This document shows positions 17,939 to 27,411 of a stretch of 64,000 nucleotides of DNA, in pieces. A program made the translations under genes and the position numbers. The DNA comes from Labrys wisconsinensis (GTDB lineage Bacteria > Pseudomonadota > Alphaproteobacteria > Rhizobiales > Labraceae): positions 124,001-188,000 of the forward strand of contig NZ_JAUSVX010000014.1 in the NCBI RefSeq assembly GCF_030814995.1, written 5' to 3'. Numbering within the stretch: position 1 is the first letter of the stretch; every line of letters starts with the position of its first letter. The notes below the pieces were generated by a model. That model did no database searches and was not told the origin of the DNA. It saw nothing but the letters and a program-made list of their open reading frames with translations.

Positions 17939-20900
17939 TCATGGCTCGCCGATCGCCTCCAGGGCCTTGGTGTAGCGCTCGAAATCGAAGCTGCGCAGAT
18001 GCGCCCGCATGGTCTCGACGAAACCGTCCATGCCCGGCTCGGCCGCGATCTCGACCAGCTTGGCCTCGATGCCGCGGACATAGCCGATCCGGCCGAGTCG
18101 CAGCAGCTCCTCCACGTGCCGGCCGCCGGGATGGGCGGCCGGCGCCGGCCGGGCCTGGGCGGTATCCGGCGCCTCCTCCAGCCATTCCAGCCTCAGGAGG
18201 TGGGCCAGCCGGTCGAGCAGCTGCGTGAGATCGAAGGGCTTGGCCAGCATGTCGTCATGGGCGTCGTCGTCGCCATGGGCGGGATGGCTCTCGCCGATAT
18301 TGGCCGACAGCATCAGGATCGGCGCGGCCTGGCCGGCGGCGCGCAGCGCCTTGGCGAGGTCCCAGCCGCTCATGCCGGGCATGGAGATGTCGAGGAGGAA
18401 GATGTCCGGCTTCAGCGCCGGATCGGCCGCAGGACCGCCAGCCCCGGCCTCGGCGGTGGACGCGCCGGGCTCGGGCGTCGCCGCGCCCGTCAGCGCCAGG
18501 CAGGTCGCCCCGTCCCGGGCGGTCAGCACGGCGAAGCCGAGCGGCTCCAGCACGGCGCGCATCAGGTCCTGGTGGTCCTGGTCGTCGTCCGCCACCAGCA
18601 CGGTGCGCCGGGGCCCGCGATAGCCGCGCACGGCGAGCGCCGGCGCGGCCGCCGGCGCCGCGATGGTCGACAGCATCATGCGCACCTGGAAGGCGGAGCC
18701 GCGCCCCGGCTCGCTCGTCAGCCGGATCTCGCCGCCCATGATCTGCACCAGGAGCCGGGTGATGGTGAGGCCGAGGCCGAGCCCCGGCGTCCGGCTGCCG
18801 GCATGGGCGCCGCGCTCGAAGGGCTCGAACACGCGCTCCAGGTCGGCCGCCGGGATGCCGACGCCGCTGTCCGCGACGGTGAAGGTCGCGACCTGGTTGC
18901 GGTGCAGCACGCGCAGGCTCACATGCCCCGTCTGCGTGAACTTGATGGCGTTGGAGAGCAGGTTGATCAGCACCTGCCTCAGCCGCTTCTCGTCGGTGCG
19001 CACCGCGTCGGGCAGGGGCGAGGCCGGCTCGAAGCGGAAGTCGAGGCCCTTGGCCTGGGCCTGCAGCCGGAACATCTCGACGATCTGGTCGAGGAACTCG
19101 CCGAAGCGCACGTCGCCCCGCTGCAGCTGGAAGCGGCCGGCCTCGATCTTGGAGATGTCGAGCAGCCCGTCGATCAGGCCGGAGAGATGCTCGGCGCTGC
19201 GCTTGATGACGCGGATGCTGCCGCGCCGGCCCGAAGGGATGGCCTCGTCGCGCTCCAGGAGCTGGGCATAGCCGAGCACCGCGTTGAGCGGGGTGCGCAG
19301 CTCGTGGCTGAGGCCGACGACGTAGCGGCTCTTGGCGAGGTTGGCGGCCTCCGCCACCTCCTTGGCCCGCTGCAGCTCGGCATCGGTGCGCCGGTGCGCC
19401 GCGATCTCCTTCAGCAGCAGCGTCGTCTGGCGCGAAGATTCCTCCTGCGCCACGCGCCGGCTCTCATGCGCCAGCACGAAGAACCAGGCGACGATGCCGG
19501 CGATGATCAGGAGGATGACGAAGGCGACCCAGAGCGTCTTCGAGACGACCTCCGCATGCGCCGGGCCCCACGACGAGGCCTGGAAGTGGATGAGGTAGAG
19601 CACCAGGCTGATCACCCCGGTGAACAGGGCAAACACGCCGAAATACTGCACCAGGCGCGGGCTTATCCGGGCCGAGAGGGCGGCGGGAAGGGTGGCCTCG
19701 AGCGCTCCCAGCACCTGCGCCTGCAGCTTCGCGGCCGGCTTGCACAGGTCGTGGCAGCGTGCGTCGAGCGAGCAGCACAGCGAGCAGATCGGCGCGGCAT
19801 AGGCGGGGCAATGGGCCATGTCCTCCGGCTCGAAGGCGTGCTCGCAGATGCTGCAGGTAATCTCCGGCCGAAGCTTCCAGGCGGCGCGCGGCTTGCGGGC
19901 GAGGTAGTACCGGCCCCTGGTCGCCCAGGCGATGGCCGGCGCTGCCGCCAGCGACACGGCGAGGGCGACGAAGGGGGCGAGCGCCTTGGCGACCTCGCCG
20001 AAGGTCCCGGCCGCCGCCATGAGCGCCACCACGGCGGCGATGCCCATGGCCCCGACACCGACCGGATTGACGTCGTAGAGATGGGCGCGCTTGAACTCGA
20101 TGCCCGGCGGCGAGAGGCCGAGCGGCTTGTTGATGGCGAGGTCCGCGACGATGGCGCCGAGCCAGGCGACCGCCACCACCGCGAACAGGCCGAGCGTCTG
20201 CTCCAGCGCCTCGTAGATGCCGAGCTCCATCAGGAGCAGCGCGATGGCGACGTTGAAGATCAGCCAGACCACCCGGCCGGGATGGCTGTGCGTCAGCCGC
20301 GAGAAGAAGTTCGACCAGGCGAGCGAGCCGGCATAGGCGTTCATCACGTTGATCTTGAGCTGCGACACCACGACGAAGGCGGCGGTGAGCACCAGCGCCG
20401 CATCCGACCAGGGCAGGGCATAGCCGAAGGCGATGCGGTACATCTGCGCCGGCTCGGCCGCGTGCCCGGCCGGGACGCCGTGGCGCAGCGCCAGCACCGC
20501 CAGGAACGAGCCGAACAGGAGCTTCGGCGCCCCCAGGATGATCCAGCCCGGCCCCGCCGCCAGCACCGAGAGGAAGCCGCGCTTCGATCCGGGCTTGGGC
20601 ACCGGCAGGAAGCGCAGCACGTCGACCTGCTCGCCGATCTGCGGCATCAGCGCCAGGATCACCGAGGCCGCGCCGCCGAACTTCAGGATGTCGAAGGCCG
20701 CCGAAGCGTCGTGCAGGCCGGGAAAGCGGGTCCACTCGGTGAAGGAGGGCCAGTCCGACCACAGGATGAAGCCGACGGGCAGGATGTTGAGGCCGATCCA
20801 CAGGGGCTGGGTGATCAGCTGGAAGCGGCTGATCCAGGTGATGCCATGGGTCACCAGCGGGATCACCGCCATGGCGCTGACGATGTAGCCGATCCACAGC

Positions 20901-21343
20901 GGCAGGCCGAAGCACAGCTCCAGCGCCGTCGACATGATCGAGGCTTCGATGGCGAAGAGGATGAAGGTGAAGGTGGCGTAGATCAGCGAGGTGACGGTGG
21001 AGCCGATATAGCCGAAGCCCGCCCCGCGCGTCAGCAGGTCGATGTCGAGGCCGTGGCGCGCGGCATAGCGGCTGATCGGCAGGCCGGTGAGGAACAGGAT
21101 GACGCCGACCACCAGCGTCGCGACGAGCGTGTTGGCGAAGCCGTAGGACAGGGTGATCGCCCCGCCGATCGCCTCCAGCGCCAGGAAGGAGATCGCGCCG
21201 ATCGCCGTCTGCGCCACCCGCGGCGCCGACCATTGGCGCGCGCTCTTGGCGGTGAAGCGCAGCGCATAATCCTCCAGGGTCTGGTTGGCGACCCAGCGGT
21301 TGTACTCGCGCCGGACCGGAAGGATGCGTTGCCGGCCTGCCAT
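17939..21343 (-). CDS. NCS1-permease-fused hybrid sensor histidine kinase
   Basis: A 1134-residue fusion. Residues 1 to about 470 form a 12-helix NCS1-type (purine/cytosine permease-like) transporter. A Cys-rich stretch (about 495-535, CSIC, HCP, ICSLCC, RCHDLC) may bind zinc or an iron-sulfur cluster. Two further membrane helices (about 560-625) precede the kinase core: phospho-His in LSHELRTPLNAVLGY near 677, then N, G1 and G2 boxes (LINLLSNAIKFT, DSGVGIP, GLGLGLTI). A receiver domain (about 912-1040) and a helical tail of HPt size follow. It is divergent from urtA and co-directional with a response regulator. A transporter used as sensor for a nitrogen compound is inferred. The ATG has GGAGGA 12 bases upstream, rather far. 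Confidence 0.88.
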   Translation of the reverse strand: MAGRQRILPVRREYNRWVANQTLEDYALRFTAKSARQWSAPRVAQTAIGAISFLALEAIGGAITLSYGFANTLVATLVVGVILFLTGLPISRYAARHGLDIDLLTRGAGFGYIGSTVTSLIYATFTFILFAIEASIMSTALELCFGLPLWIGYIVSAMAVIPLVTHGITWISRFQLITQPLWIGLNILPVGFILWSDWPSFTEWTRFPGLHDASAAFDILKFGGAASVILALMPQIGEQVDVLRFLPVPKPGSKRGFLSVLAAGPGWIILGAPKLLFGSFLAVLALRHGVPAGHAAEPAQMYRIAFGYALPWSDAALVLTAAFVVVSQLKINVMNAYAGSLAWSNFFSRLTHSHPGRVVWLIFNVAIALLLMELGIYEALEQTLGLFAVVAVAWLGAIVADLAINKPLGLSPPGIEFKRAHLYDVNPVGVGAMGIAAVVALMAAAGTFGEVAKALAPFVALAVSLAAAPAIAWATRGRYYLARKPRAAWKLRPEITCSICEHAFEPEDMAHCPAYAAPICSLCCSLDARCHDLCKPAAKLQAQVLGALEATLPAALSARISPRLVQYFGVFALFTGVISLVLYLIHFQASSWGPAHAEVVSKTLWVAFVILLIIAGIVAWFFVLAHESRRVAQEESSRQTTLLLKEIAAHRRTDAELQRAKEVAEAANLAKSRYVVGLSHELRTPLNAVLGYAQLLERDEAIPSGRRGSIRVIKRSAEHLSGLIDGLLDISKIEAGRFQLQRGDVRFGEFLDQIVEMFRLQAQAKGLDFRFEPASPLPDAVRTDEKRLRQVLINLLSNAIKFTQTGHVSLRVLHRNQVATFTVADSGVGIPAADLERVFEPFERGAHAGSRTPGLGLGLTITRLLVQIMGGEIRLTSEPGRGSAFQVRMMLSTIAAPAAAPALAVRGYRGPRRTVLVADDDQDHQDLMRAVLEPLGFAVLTARDGATCLALTGAATPEPGASTAEAGAGGPAADPALKPDIFLLDISMPGMSGWDLAKALRAAGQAAPILMLSANIGESHPAHGDDDAHDDMLAKPFDLTQLLDRLAHLLRLEWLEEAPDTAQARPAPAAHPGGRHVEELLRLGRIGYVRGIEAKLVEIAAEPGMDGFVETMRAHLRSFDFERYTKALEAIGEP

Positions 21344-21673
21344 CGGGTGGGATCGTCCTCCGGGCTGCGGCCGGGCAAAGCAACCGATCTTGCCGGGCCG
21401 CGGAGCAGAGGTCGGGACCGCCCGTGACGGCCGGGCCGCCGCATTCCCTGCAAGGCGCATGCCGCCGCTCCGCAAGGCGTGTGCCGCCGCGCGTCGGCAA
21501 TTCTGCCCAATCCGCCGGCATCTCGCCCGTTTTGCGGGCATTGCCGCCTCTCTACGTCAATCGACGTATATGCTGCATTGCAATAGAGGCGGCAGATTTC
21601 CCCATCGGTGCGTCGCCACAAGACGCTTCCGCCGAACGCAAGACACACCGTTCACCGCACCAACAGGGGGAAG
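21344..21673. other. divergent regulatory region between kinase and urtA
   Basis: There are 330 bases with no gene. It contains a nested set of palindromes at 21542-21594 (separate entry) and a GCCCG/CGGGC hairpin around 21525-21539. An AT-rich stretch near 21567-21586 could hold the urtA -10 element. Confidence 0.5.
21542..21594. promoter_or_regulatory. nested palindromes upstream of urtA
   Basis: Perfect 10-bp arms TGCCGCCTCT (21542-21551) and AGAGGCGGCA (21585-21594) enclose a 16-base palindrome TACGTC-AATC-GACGTA (21553-21568) and the 8-bp palindrome ATTGCAAT (21577-21584). Such stacked symmetry between a two-component system and urtA suggests response-regulator or nitrogen-control binding. 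Confidence 0.6.
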
Positions 21674-22990
21674 ATGATGAAGCAGCCGATGATGAGCCGC
21701 CGCGCGGCGATGATGATGCTGGCCGGCGGTGCCAGCGCCCTGGCGCTCGGCGCCGGCACGCGGGCCGCCTTCGCCGCCGACGAGACCATCAAGGTCGGCA
21801 TCCTGCACTCGCTGTCCGGCACCATGGCGATCAGCGAGACGACGTTGAAGGACGTCATGTTGATGCTGATCGAGGAGCAGAACGCCAAGGGCGGCGTGCT
21901 CGGCAGGAAGCTCGAGGCCGTGGTGGTCGACCCCGCCTCCAACTGGCCACTCTTCGCCGAGAAGGCCCGTGAGCTCCTGACCAAGGACAAGTGCGACGCG
22001 GTGTTCGGCTGCTGGACCTCGGTGTCGCGCAAGTCGGTGCTGCCGGTGTTCGAGGAGCTCAACGGCATCCTGTTCTACCCCGTGCAGTACGAGGGCGAGG
22101 AATCCTCCCGCAACATCTTCTACACCGGCGCCGCGCCGAACCAGCAGGCGATCCCGGCCGTCGACTACCTCATGGCCAACGAGGATGTGAAGCGCTGGGT
22201 GCTGGCCGGCACCGATTATGTCTATCCCCGCACCACCAACAAGATCCTCGAGGCCTATCTGAAGTCCAAGGGCGTCGCCGCCGAGGACATCATGATCAAC
22301 TACACGCCCTTCGGCCATTCCGACTGGCAGACCATCGTCTCCGACATCAAGAAGTTCGGCTCGGCCGGCAAGAAGACCGCCGTGGTCTCCACCATCAACG
22401 GCGATGCCAACGTGCCCTTCTACAAGGAGCTCGGCAACCAGGGCATAAAGGCCACCGACATCCCGGTCGTCGCCTTCTCCGTGGGCGAGGAGGAGCTCGC
22501 CGGCATCGACACCAAGCCCCTGGTCGGCCATCTCGCCGCCTGGAACTACTTCATGTCGGTCGACACGCCGGAGAACAAGGCCTTTATCGAGAAGTGGAAG
22601 ACCTTCACCAAGAACCCCAAGCGCGTCAGCAACGATCCGATGGAGGCTCACTATATCGGCTTCAACATGTGGGTGCAGGCGGTGGAGAAGGCCGGTACCG
22701 TCGACCATGACGCGGTGATCGACGCGCTGATCGGCGTCTCCGTGCCCAACCTCACCGGCGGTCACGCCACGATGATGCCGAACCACCACATCACCAAGCC
22801 GGTGCTGATCGGCGAGATCCAGGAAGACGGCCAGTTCAACATCGTCTCCCAGACCCCGGGCCTCGTGGTCGGCAAGGAATGGTCGGACTATCTCGACGGC
22901 TCCAAGGACCTGATCTCCGACTGGAGGAAGCCGCTCTCCTGCGGCAATTTCAACGTCAAGCTCGGCAAGTGCGGCGGCAAGGCCGCCTGA
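21674..22990 (+). CDS. urtA: urea ABC transporter substrate-binding protein UrtA
   Basis: A 438-residue periplasmic binding protein of the branched-chain amino-acid/urea group. The N-terminus (SRRAAMMMLAGG..., cleavage near AFAADE) looks like a Tat or Sec signal. KVGILHSLSGTMAISE opens the mature fold, and FGCWTSVSRKSVLPVFE and YPVQYEGEESS are segments typical of UrtA rather than LivJ. AGGGGG precedes the ATG at 21674. It heads urtABCDE; urea or short amides are the expected ligands. A strong hairpin separates it from urtB. Confidence 0.93.
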   Translation: MMKQPMMSRRAAMMMLAGGASALALGAGTRAAFAADETIKVGILHSLSGTMAISETTLKDVMLMLIEEQNAKGGVLGRKLEAVVVDPASNWPLFAEKARELLTKDKCDAVFGCWTSVSRKSVLPVFEELNGILFYPVQYEGEESSRNIFYTGAAPNQQAIPAVDYLMANEDVKRWVLAGTDYVYPRTTNKILEAYLKSKGVAAEDIMINYTPFGHSDWQTIVSDIKKFGSAGKKTAVVSTINGDANVPFYKELGNQGIKATDIPVVAFSVGEEELAGIDTKPLVGHLAAWNYFMSVDTPENKAFIEKWKTFTKNPKRVSNDPMEAHYIGFNMWVQAVEKAGTVDHDAVIDALIGVSVPNLTGGHATMMPNHHITKPVLIGEIQEDGQFNIVSQTPGLVVGKEWSDYLDGSKDLISDWRKPLSCGNFNVKLGKCGGKAA

Positions 22991-23005
22991 TCCACGCCGC
23001 CGTTT

Positions 23006-23035
23006 CCGGGCCCGGCCGCTCCGGCCGTGGCCCGG
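23006..23035 (+). terminator. intercistronic hairpin between urtA and urtB
   Basis: A 13-bp GC-rich stem (23006-23018 with 23022-23035, one bulged T) lies 16 bases after the urtA stop. It has no T-run. It probably protects or attenuates the transcript so that the binding protein is made in excess over the membrane parts. Confidence 0.65.
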
Positions 23036-23126
23036 ATCATGCTCCGCCGCAACCGACGGGCAAGGGGATGGGCCGCTGCCTCTGCGCCAGCGTCGAGGCC
23101 GCGCACTGTCGCTCCGGGGAACGCCG

Positions 23127-24716
23127 ATGCGCAATGTCCTGACACTGCTGCTCCTCTGTCTCGTCCTCGCCGTCGCGCCCGTCGCCGCGCGTGCCGATGC
23201 CGCCCTCTATGCGCGGCTCGCCACCGACAAGTTCGACGCGATCGAGGCGGCGGTCGGCGCTCTTGCCACGTCGGGCGATCCGCAGGCCGCGGCCACCATC
23301 GACGCCCTGGCCGACGGACGGCTGAGCTACGACCCGGCCGGCAAGGCGGTGTTCTACACCAGGGACGGCGCCACCATCGACGCCGCCACCGGCCAGGCGG
23401 TCGCATCCCCACCTCCGGGCCTGAAGAAGGTCAGGCTCAACAACCGCGTGCGCCGGGCCGTCGAGGCGGCGCAGGGCGCGCTGACGCTGATGTCGCCCGA
23501 CCCGGCCAGGCGCCTGGCCGCCGCCGAGGCGGTCGCCAAGGCGCGCGACGCCGCGGCGCTGCCCGGCGTCGAGACGGCGCTCGCCGCCGAGAAGGACGCC
23601 GGGGTCCGGCGCGCCCTGGAGCTCGCCCGCGCGGCCATCGTCTTCCTCTCGACGTCGGCCGGCGAGCCGGACCGCATCGCCGCCGCGGCGGTGATCGCCG
23701 CGCGCCGGGACCAGGACGCGCTCGGCCTGCTCCAGTCCCTGCCACCCGATGCGCCGCAATCCGTCCGCGATGCCGCTGCGGCCGGCGTCGCCGGCATCCG
23801 CAGCGAGCTCGCCTGGTGGGACGCCGTCCAGAATCTCTGGTACGGCCTGTCGCTCGGCTCGGTGCTGCTGCTCGCCGCCATCGGCCTCGCCATCACCTTC
23901 GGCGTGATGGGCGTGATCAACATGGCCCATGGCGAGATGGTGATGCTCGGCGCCTACACCACCTTCGTGGTGCAGGACCTGATCCGCAGCTACAGCCCCG
24001 GCCTGTTCGACTATTCCCTGGCCATCGCCATCCCGCTCGCCTTCCTCGTCGCGGGCGCCGTCGGCGTCGTGATCGAGCGCACGGTGATCCGCTGGCTCTA
24101 CGGCCGGCCTCTGGAGACGCTGCTCGCCACCTGGGGCGTCAGCCTGATCCTGCAGCAGGCGGTGCGCACGCTGTTCGGGCCGACCAACCGCGAGGTCGGG
24201 GCGCCGGCCTTCATGACCGGCTCCTTCGAGCTCGGCGGCCTCGCCATCACCTGGAACCGCCTGTGGATCATCGTCTTCGCCGGCCTGGTGTTCGCCGCGC
24301 TCCTGTTCGTGCTGCGCTTCACCGCCTTCGGCCTGCAGACCCGCGCCGTGACGCAGAACCGGCGCATGGCCTCGGCCATGGGCATCCGCACCAACTGGGT
24401 CGACGCCTTCACCTTCGGCCTCGGCTCCGGCATTGCGGGCCTGGCCGGCGTCGCGCTCAGCCAGATCGACAATGTCTCGCCCAATCTCGGCCAGGGCTAC
24501 ATCATCGACAGCTTCCTGGTGGTGGTGTTCGGCGGCGTCGGCAATCTCTGGGGCACGCTGGTCGGGGCGCTGTCGATCGGCGTCGCCAACAAGCTGCTCG
24601 AGCCCTATGCCGGCGCGGTGCTCGGCAAGATCGCGCTGCTCGTCCTCGTCATCCTGTTCATCCAGAAGCGCCCGCGCGGCCTGTTCGCGCTGAAGGGCAG
24701 GGCGGTGGAGCAATGA
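23127..24716 (+). CDS. urtB: urea ABC transporter permease UrtB
   Basis: A 529-residue permease. A signal-like helix (1-22) and a periplasmic N-terminal extension of about 220 residues with helical, HEAT-like Ala-rich repeats come first. A LivH-type permease core of about 290 residues and eight helices follows (GVMGVINMAHGEMVMLGAYT near residue 260). The long N-terminal domain is characteristic of UrtB and absent from LivH. The stop overlaps the urtC ATG (ATGA). Confidence 0.93.
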   Translation: MRNVLTLLLLCLVLAVAPVAARADAALYARLATDKFDAIEAAVGALATSGDPQAAATIDALADGRLSYDPAGKAVFYTRDGATIDAATGQAVASPPPGLKKVRLNNRVRRAVEAAQGALTLMSPDPARRLAAAEAVAKARDAAALPGVETALAAEKDAGVRRALELARAAIVFLSTSAGEPDRIAAAAVIAARRDQDALGLLQSLPPDAPQSVRDAAAAGVAGIRSELAWWDAVQNLWYGLSLGSVLLLAAIGLAITFGVMGVINMAHGEMVMLGAYTTFVVQDLIRSYSPGLFDYSLAIAIPLAFLVAGAVGVVIERTVIRWLYGRPLETLLATWGVSLILQQAVRTLFGPTNREVGAPAFMTGSFELGGLAITWNRLWIIVFAGLVFAALLFVLRFTAFGLQTRAVTQNRRMASAMGIRTNWVDAFTFGLGSGIAGLAGVALSQIDNVSPNLGQGYIIDSFLVVVFGGVGNLWGTLVGALSIGVANKLLEPYAGAVLGKIALLVLVILFIQKRPRGLFALKGRAVEQ

Positions 24717-25864
24717 TCACGACCCGGCTCCTCTCCGACCGGCGCGGCCTGGTCTTCCTCGCCGTTCTGGCCCTGATCGGGGTGCTCGTCCCGATCTGCC
24801 ATCTCGCCGTGCCGGAGAGCTCGGCCTTCTACGTGCCCGCCTGGGTGGTGGCGCTGCTCGGCAAGTACCTGTGCTACGCGCTGCTCGCCCTGTCGCTCGA
24901 CCTGGTCTGGGGCTATTGCGGCATCCTCTCGCTCGGCCACGGCGCCTTCTTCGCCCTCGGCGGCTACGCCATGGGCATGTACCTGATGCGCCAGATCGGC
25001 AGCCGCGGCAAATATGGCGACCCCGTCCTGCCGGACTTCATGGTGTTCCTCGACTGGAAGGAGCTGCCCTATGCCTGGTACGGCTTCCAGCACTTTCCCT
25101 ATGCCGCCTTCATGGTGCTGTTCGTGCCGGGCGTCCTCGCCTTCCTGTTCGGCTGGTTCGCCTTCCGCTCGCGCGTCACCGGCGTCTACCTCTCGATCAT
25201 CACCCAGGCCATGACCTTCGCGCTGAAGCTCGCCTTCTTCCGCAACGACATGGGCTTCGGCGGCAATAACGGCTTCACTGACTTCAAGGACATCCTGGGC
25301 TACGACATCCAGGCTGCGACCACCCGCACGGTGCTTCTCGTCGCCTCGGTGATCGCGCTGGCGCTGGGCTATCTCGTCTGCCGCGGCATCACCGGCTCCA
25401 AGCTCGGCAAGGTATTGATCGCCGTCCGCGACGCGGAGAGCCGCACCCGCTTCCTCGGCTACCGCGTCGAGAACTACAAGCTGTTCGTCTTCGTCGTCTC
25501 GGCCTGCCTCGCCGGCGTCGCCGGGGCGCTCTACGTGCCGCAGGTCGGCATCCTCAATCCCAGCGAGTTCGAGCCGAGCAATTCCATCGAGGTGGTGATC
25601 TGGGTCGCGGTCGGCGGGCGCGGCACGCTGGTCGGCGCGGCGCTCGGCGCCATTCTCGTCAATTTCGCCAAGACCACCTTCACCTCAGGGATGCTGGCGC
25701 CCTACTGGCTGTTCATCCTCGGCGGCATCTTCGTCCTGGTGACGCTGTTCATGCCCAGGGGCGTGCTCGGCCTGGTCGACCAGATCGCCGCGCGCTTCAG
25801 GCGCAGGCCTGGCGCCTCGTCCCGGGCTGCTGCGCCCGTCGCGGTCGAGAACCCGGCGGAGTGA
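24713..25864 (+). CDS. urtC: urea ABC transporter permease UrtC
   Basis: A 383-residue LivM-type permease with eight to ten helices. WGYCGILSLGHGAFFALGGY (near residue 62) is the family signature, followed by a long periplasmic loop. It forms the translocation pore with UrtB. It starts within the urtB stop and its own stop is adjacent to urtD, giving tight translational coupling. Confidence 0.93.
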   Translation: MITTRLLSDRRGLVFLAVLALIGVLVPICHLAVPESSAFYVPAWVVALLGKYLCYALLALSLDLVWGYCGILSLGHGAFFALGGYAMGMYLMRQIGSRGKYGDPVLPDFMVFLDWKELPYAWYGFQHFPYAAFMVLFVPGVLAFLFGWFAFRSRVTGVYLSIITQAMTFALKLAFFRNDMGFGGNNGFTDFKDILGYDIQAATTRTVLLVASVIALALGYLVCRGITGSKLGKVLIAVRDAESRTRFLGYRVENYKLFVFVVSACLAGVAGALYVPQVGILNPSEFEPSNSIEVVIWVAVGGRGTLVGAALGAILVNFAKTTFTSGMLAPYWLFILGGIFVLVTLFMPRGVLGLVDQIAARFRRRPGASSRAAAPVAVENPAE

Positions 25865-25869
25865 GCCCG

Positions 25870-26631
<762 letters not shown>

Positions 26632-26639
26632 GGAGCACC

Positions 26640-27335
26640 ATGCTGACGGTCACCGGCCTCGATCTCTACTATGGCGCGGCGCAGGCGCTGCGTTCGGTCT
26701 CGCTCAGCGCCGAGCCCGGCGAGGTCACCTGCATCCTCGGCCGCAACGGCGTCGGCAAGACCTCGCTGCTCCGGGCCCTGGTCGGCCACCAGCCGATCGC
26801 GCGCGGGCGGATCGAATGGGCCGGCGCCGAGATCAGCGCCCTCGCGCCGCACGAGCGTGCCCGCCGCGGCGTCGCCTATGTGCCGCAGGGCCGCGAGATC
26901 TTCCCGCTGCTGACGGTGAAGGAGAATCTCGAGACGGGTTATGCGCCGCTGAAGGCCCGCGACCGCGACATTCCCGAGGACGTGTTCTCGCTCTTCCCCG
27001 TGCTCAAGGACATGCTGCGCCGACGCGGCGGCGACCTCTCCGGCGGCCAGCAGCAGCAGCTCGCCATCGGCCGGGCCCTGGTGACGCGCCCCTCGCTGCT
27101 GGTCCTCGACGAGCCGACCGAGGGCATCCAGCCTTCGATCATCAAGGATATCGGCCGCGCCATCACGTATCTCAGGCAGAAGGGCACCATGGCGATCGTG
27201 CTGGTGGAGCAATATTTCGACTTCGCCCGCGAGCTTGCCGACCGCTTCTACGTCATGGACCGCGGCGAGATCGTCATGTCCGGCACCCGCGAGACCATGG
27301 ACGAGGACGAGGTCCGCCGCCGCATGAGCGTGTGA
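26640..27335 (+). CDS. urtE: urea ABC transporter ATP-binding protein UrtE
   Basis: A 231-residue LivF-type ATPase: Walker A GRNGVGKTS, Q-loop YVPQGREIFPLLTV, signature LSGGQQQQLAIGRAL and Walker B LLVLDEPTEGIQP. It is the last gene of the operon, 8 bases after urtD with GGGAG before the ATG. Urease genes often follow urtE but are not in this window; the next gene is convergent. Confidence 0.93.
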   Translation: MLTVTGLDLYYGAAQALRSVSLSAEPGEVTCILGRNGVGKTSLLRALVGHQPIARGRIEWAGAEISALAPHERARRGVAYVPQGREIFPLLTVKENLETGYAPLKARDRDIPEDVFSLFPVLKDMLRRRGGDLSGGQQQQLAIGRALVTRPSLLVLDEPTEGIQPSIIKDIGRAITYLRQKGTMAIVLVEQYFDFARELADRFYVMDRGEIVMSGTRETMDEDEVRRRMSV

Positions 27336-27365
27336 GGCCGCCTTTCGAGGGCGTCCTGGAACAAG

Positions 27366-27387
27366 AAAGGCGGCCGAAGCCGCCTTT
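27366..27387. terminator. bidirectional intrinsic terminator between urtE and gpr
   Basis: AAAGGCGGC (27366-27374), loop CGAA, GCCGCCTTT (27379-27387). It is followed by T on the plus strand and by TTTCTTG on the minus strand, where the loop reads as a very stable UUCG tetraloop. It serves both convergent genes. Confidence 0.88.
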
Positions 27388-27411
27388 TCCATGTCCCTCG
27401 CGTCAAGCCCC

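Noticed and set aside
17615-21427. A 1270-codon plus-strand frame opposite the hybrid kinase
   Set aside because: Compositionally biased shadow; the minus frame encodes recognisable permease, kinase and receiver domains.
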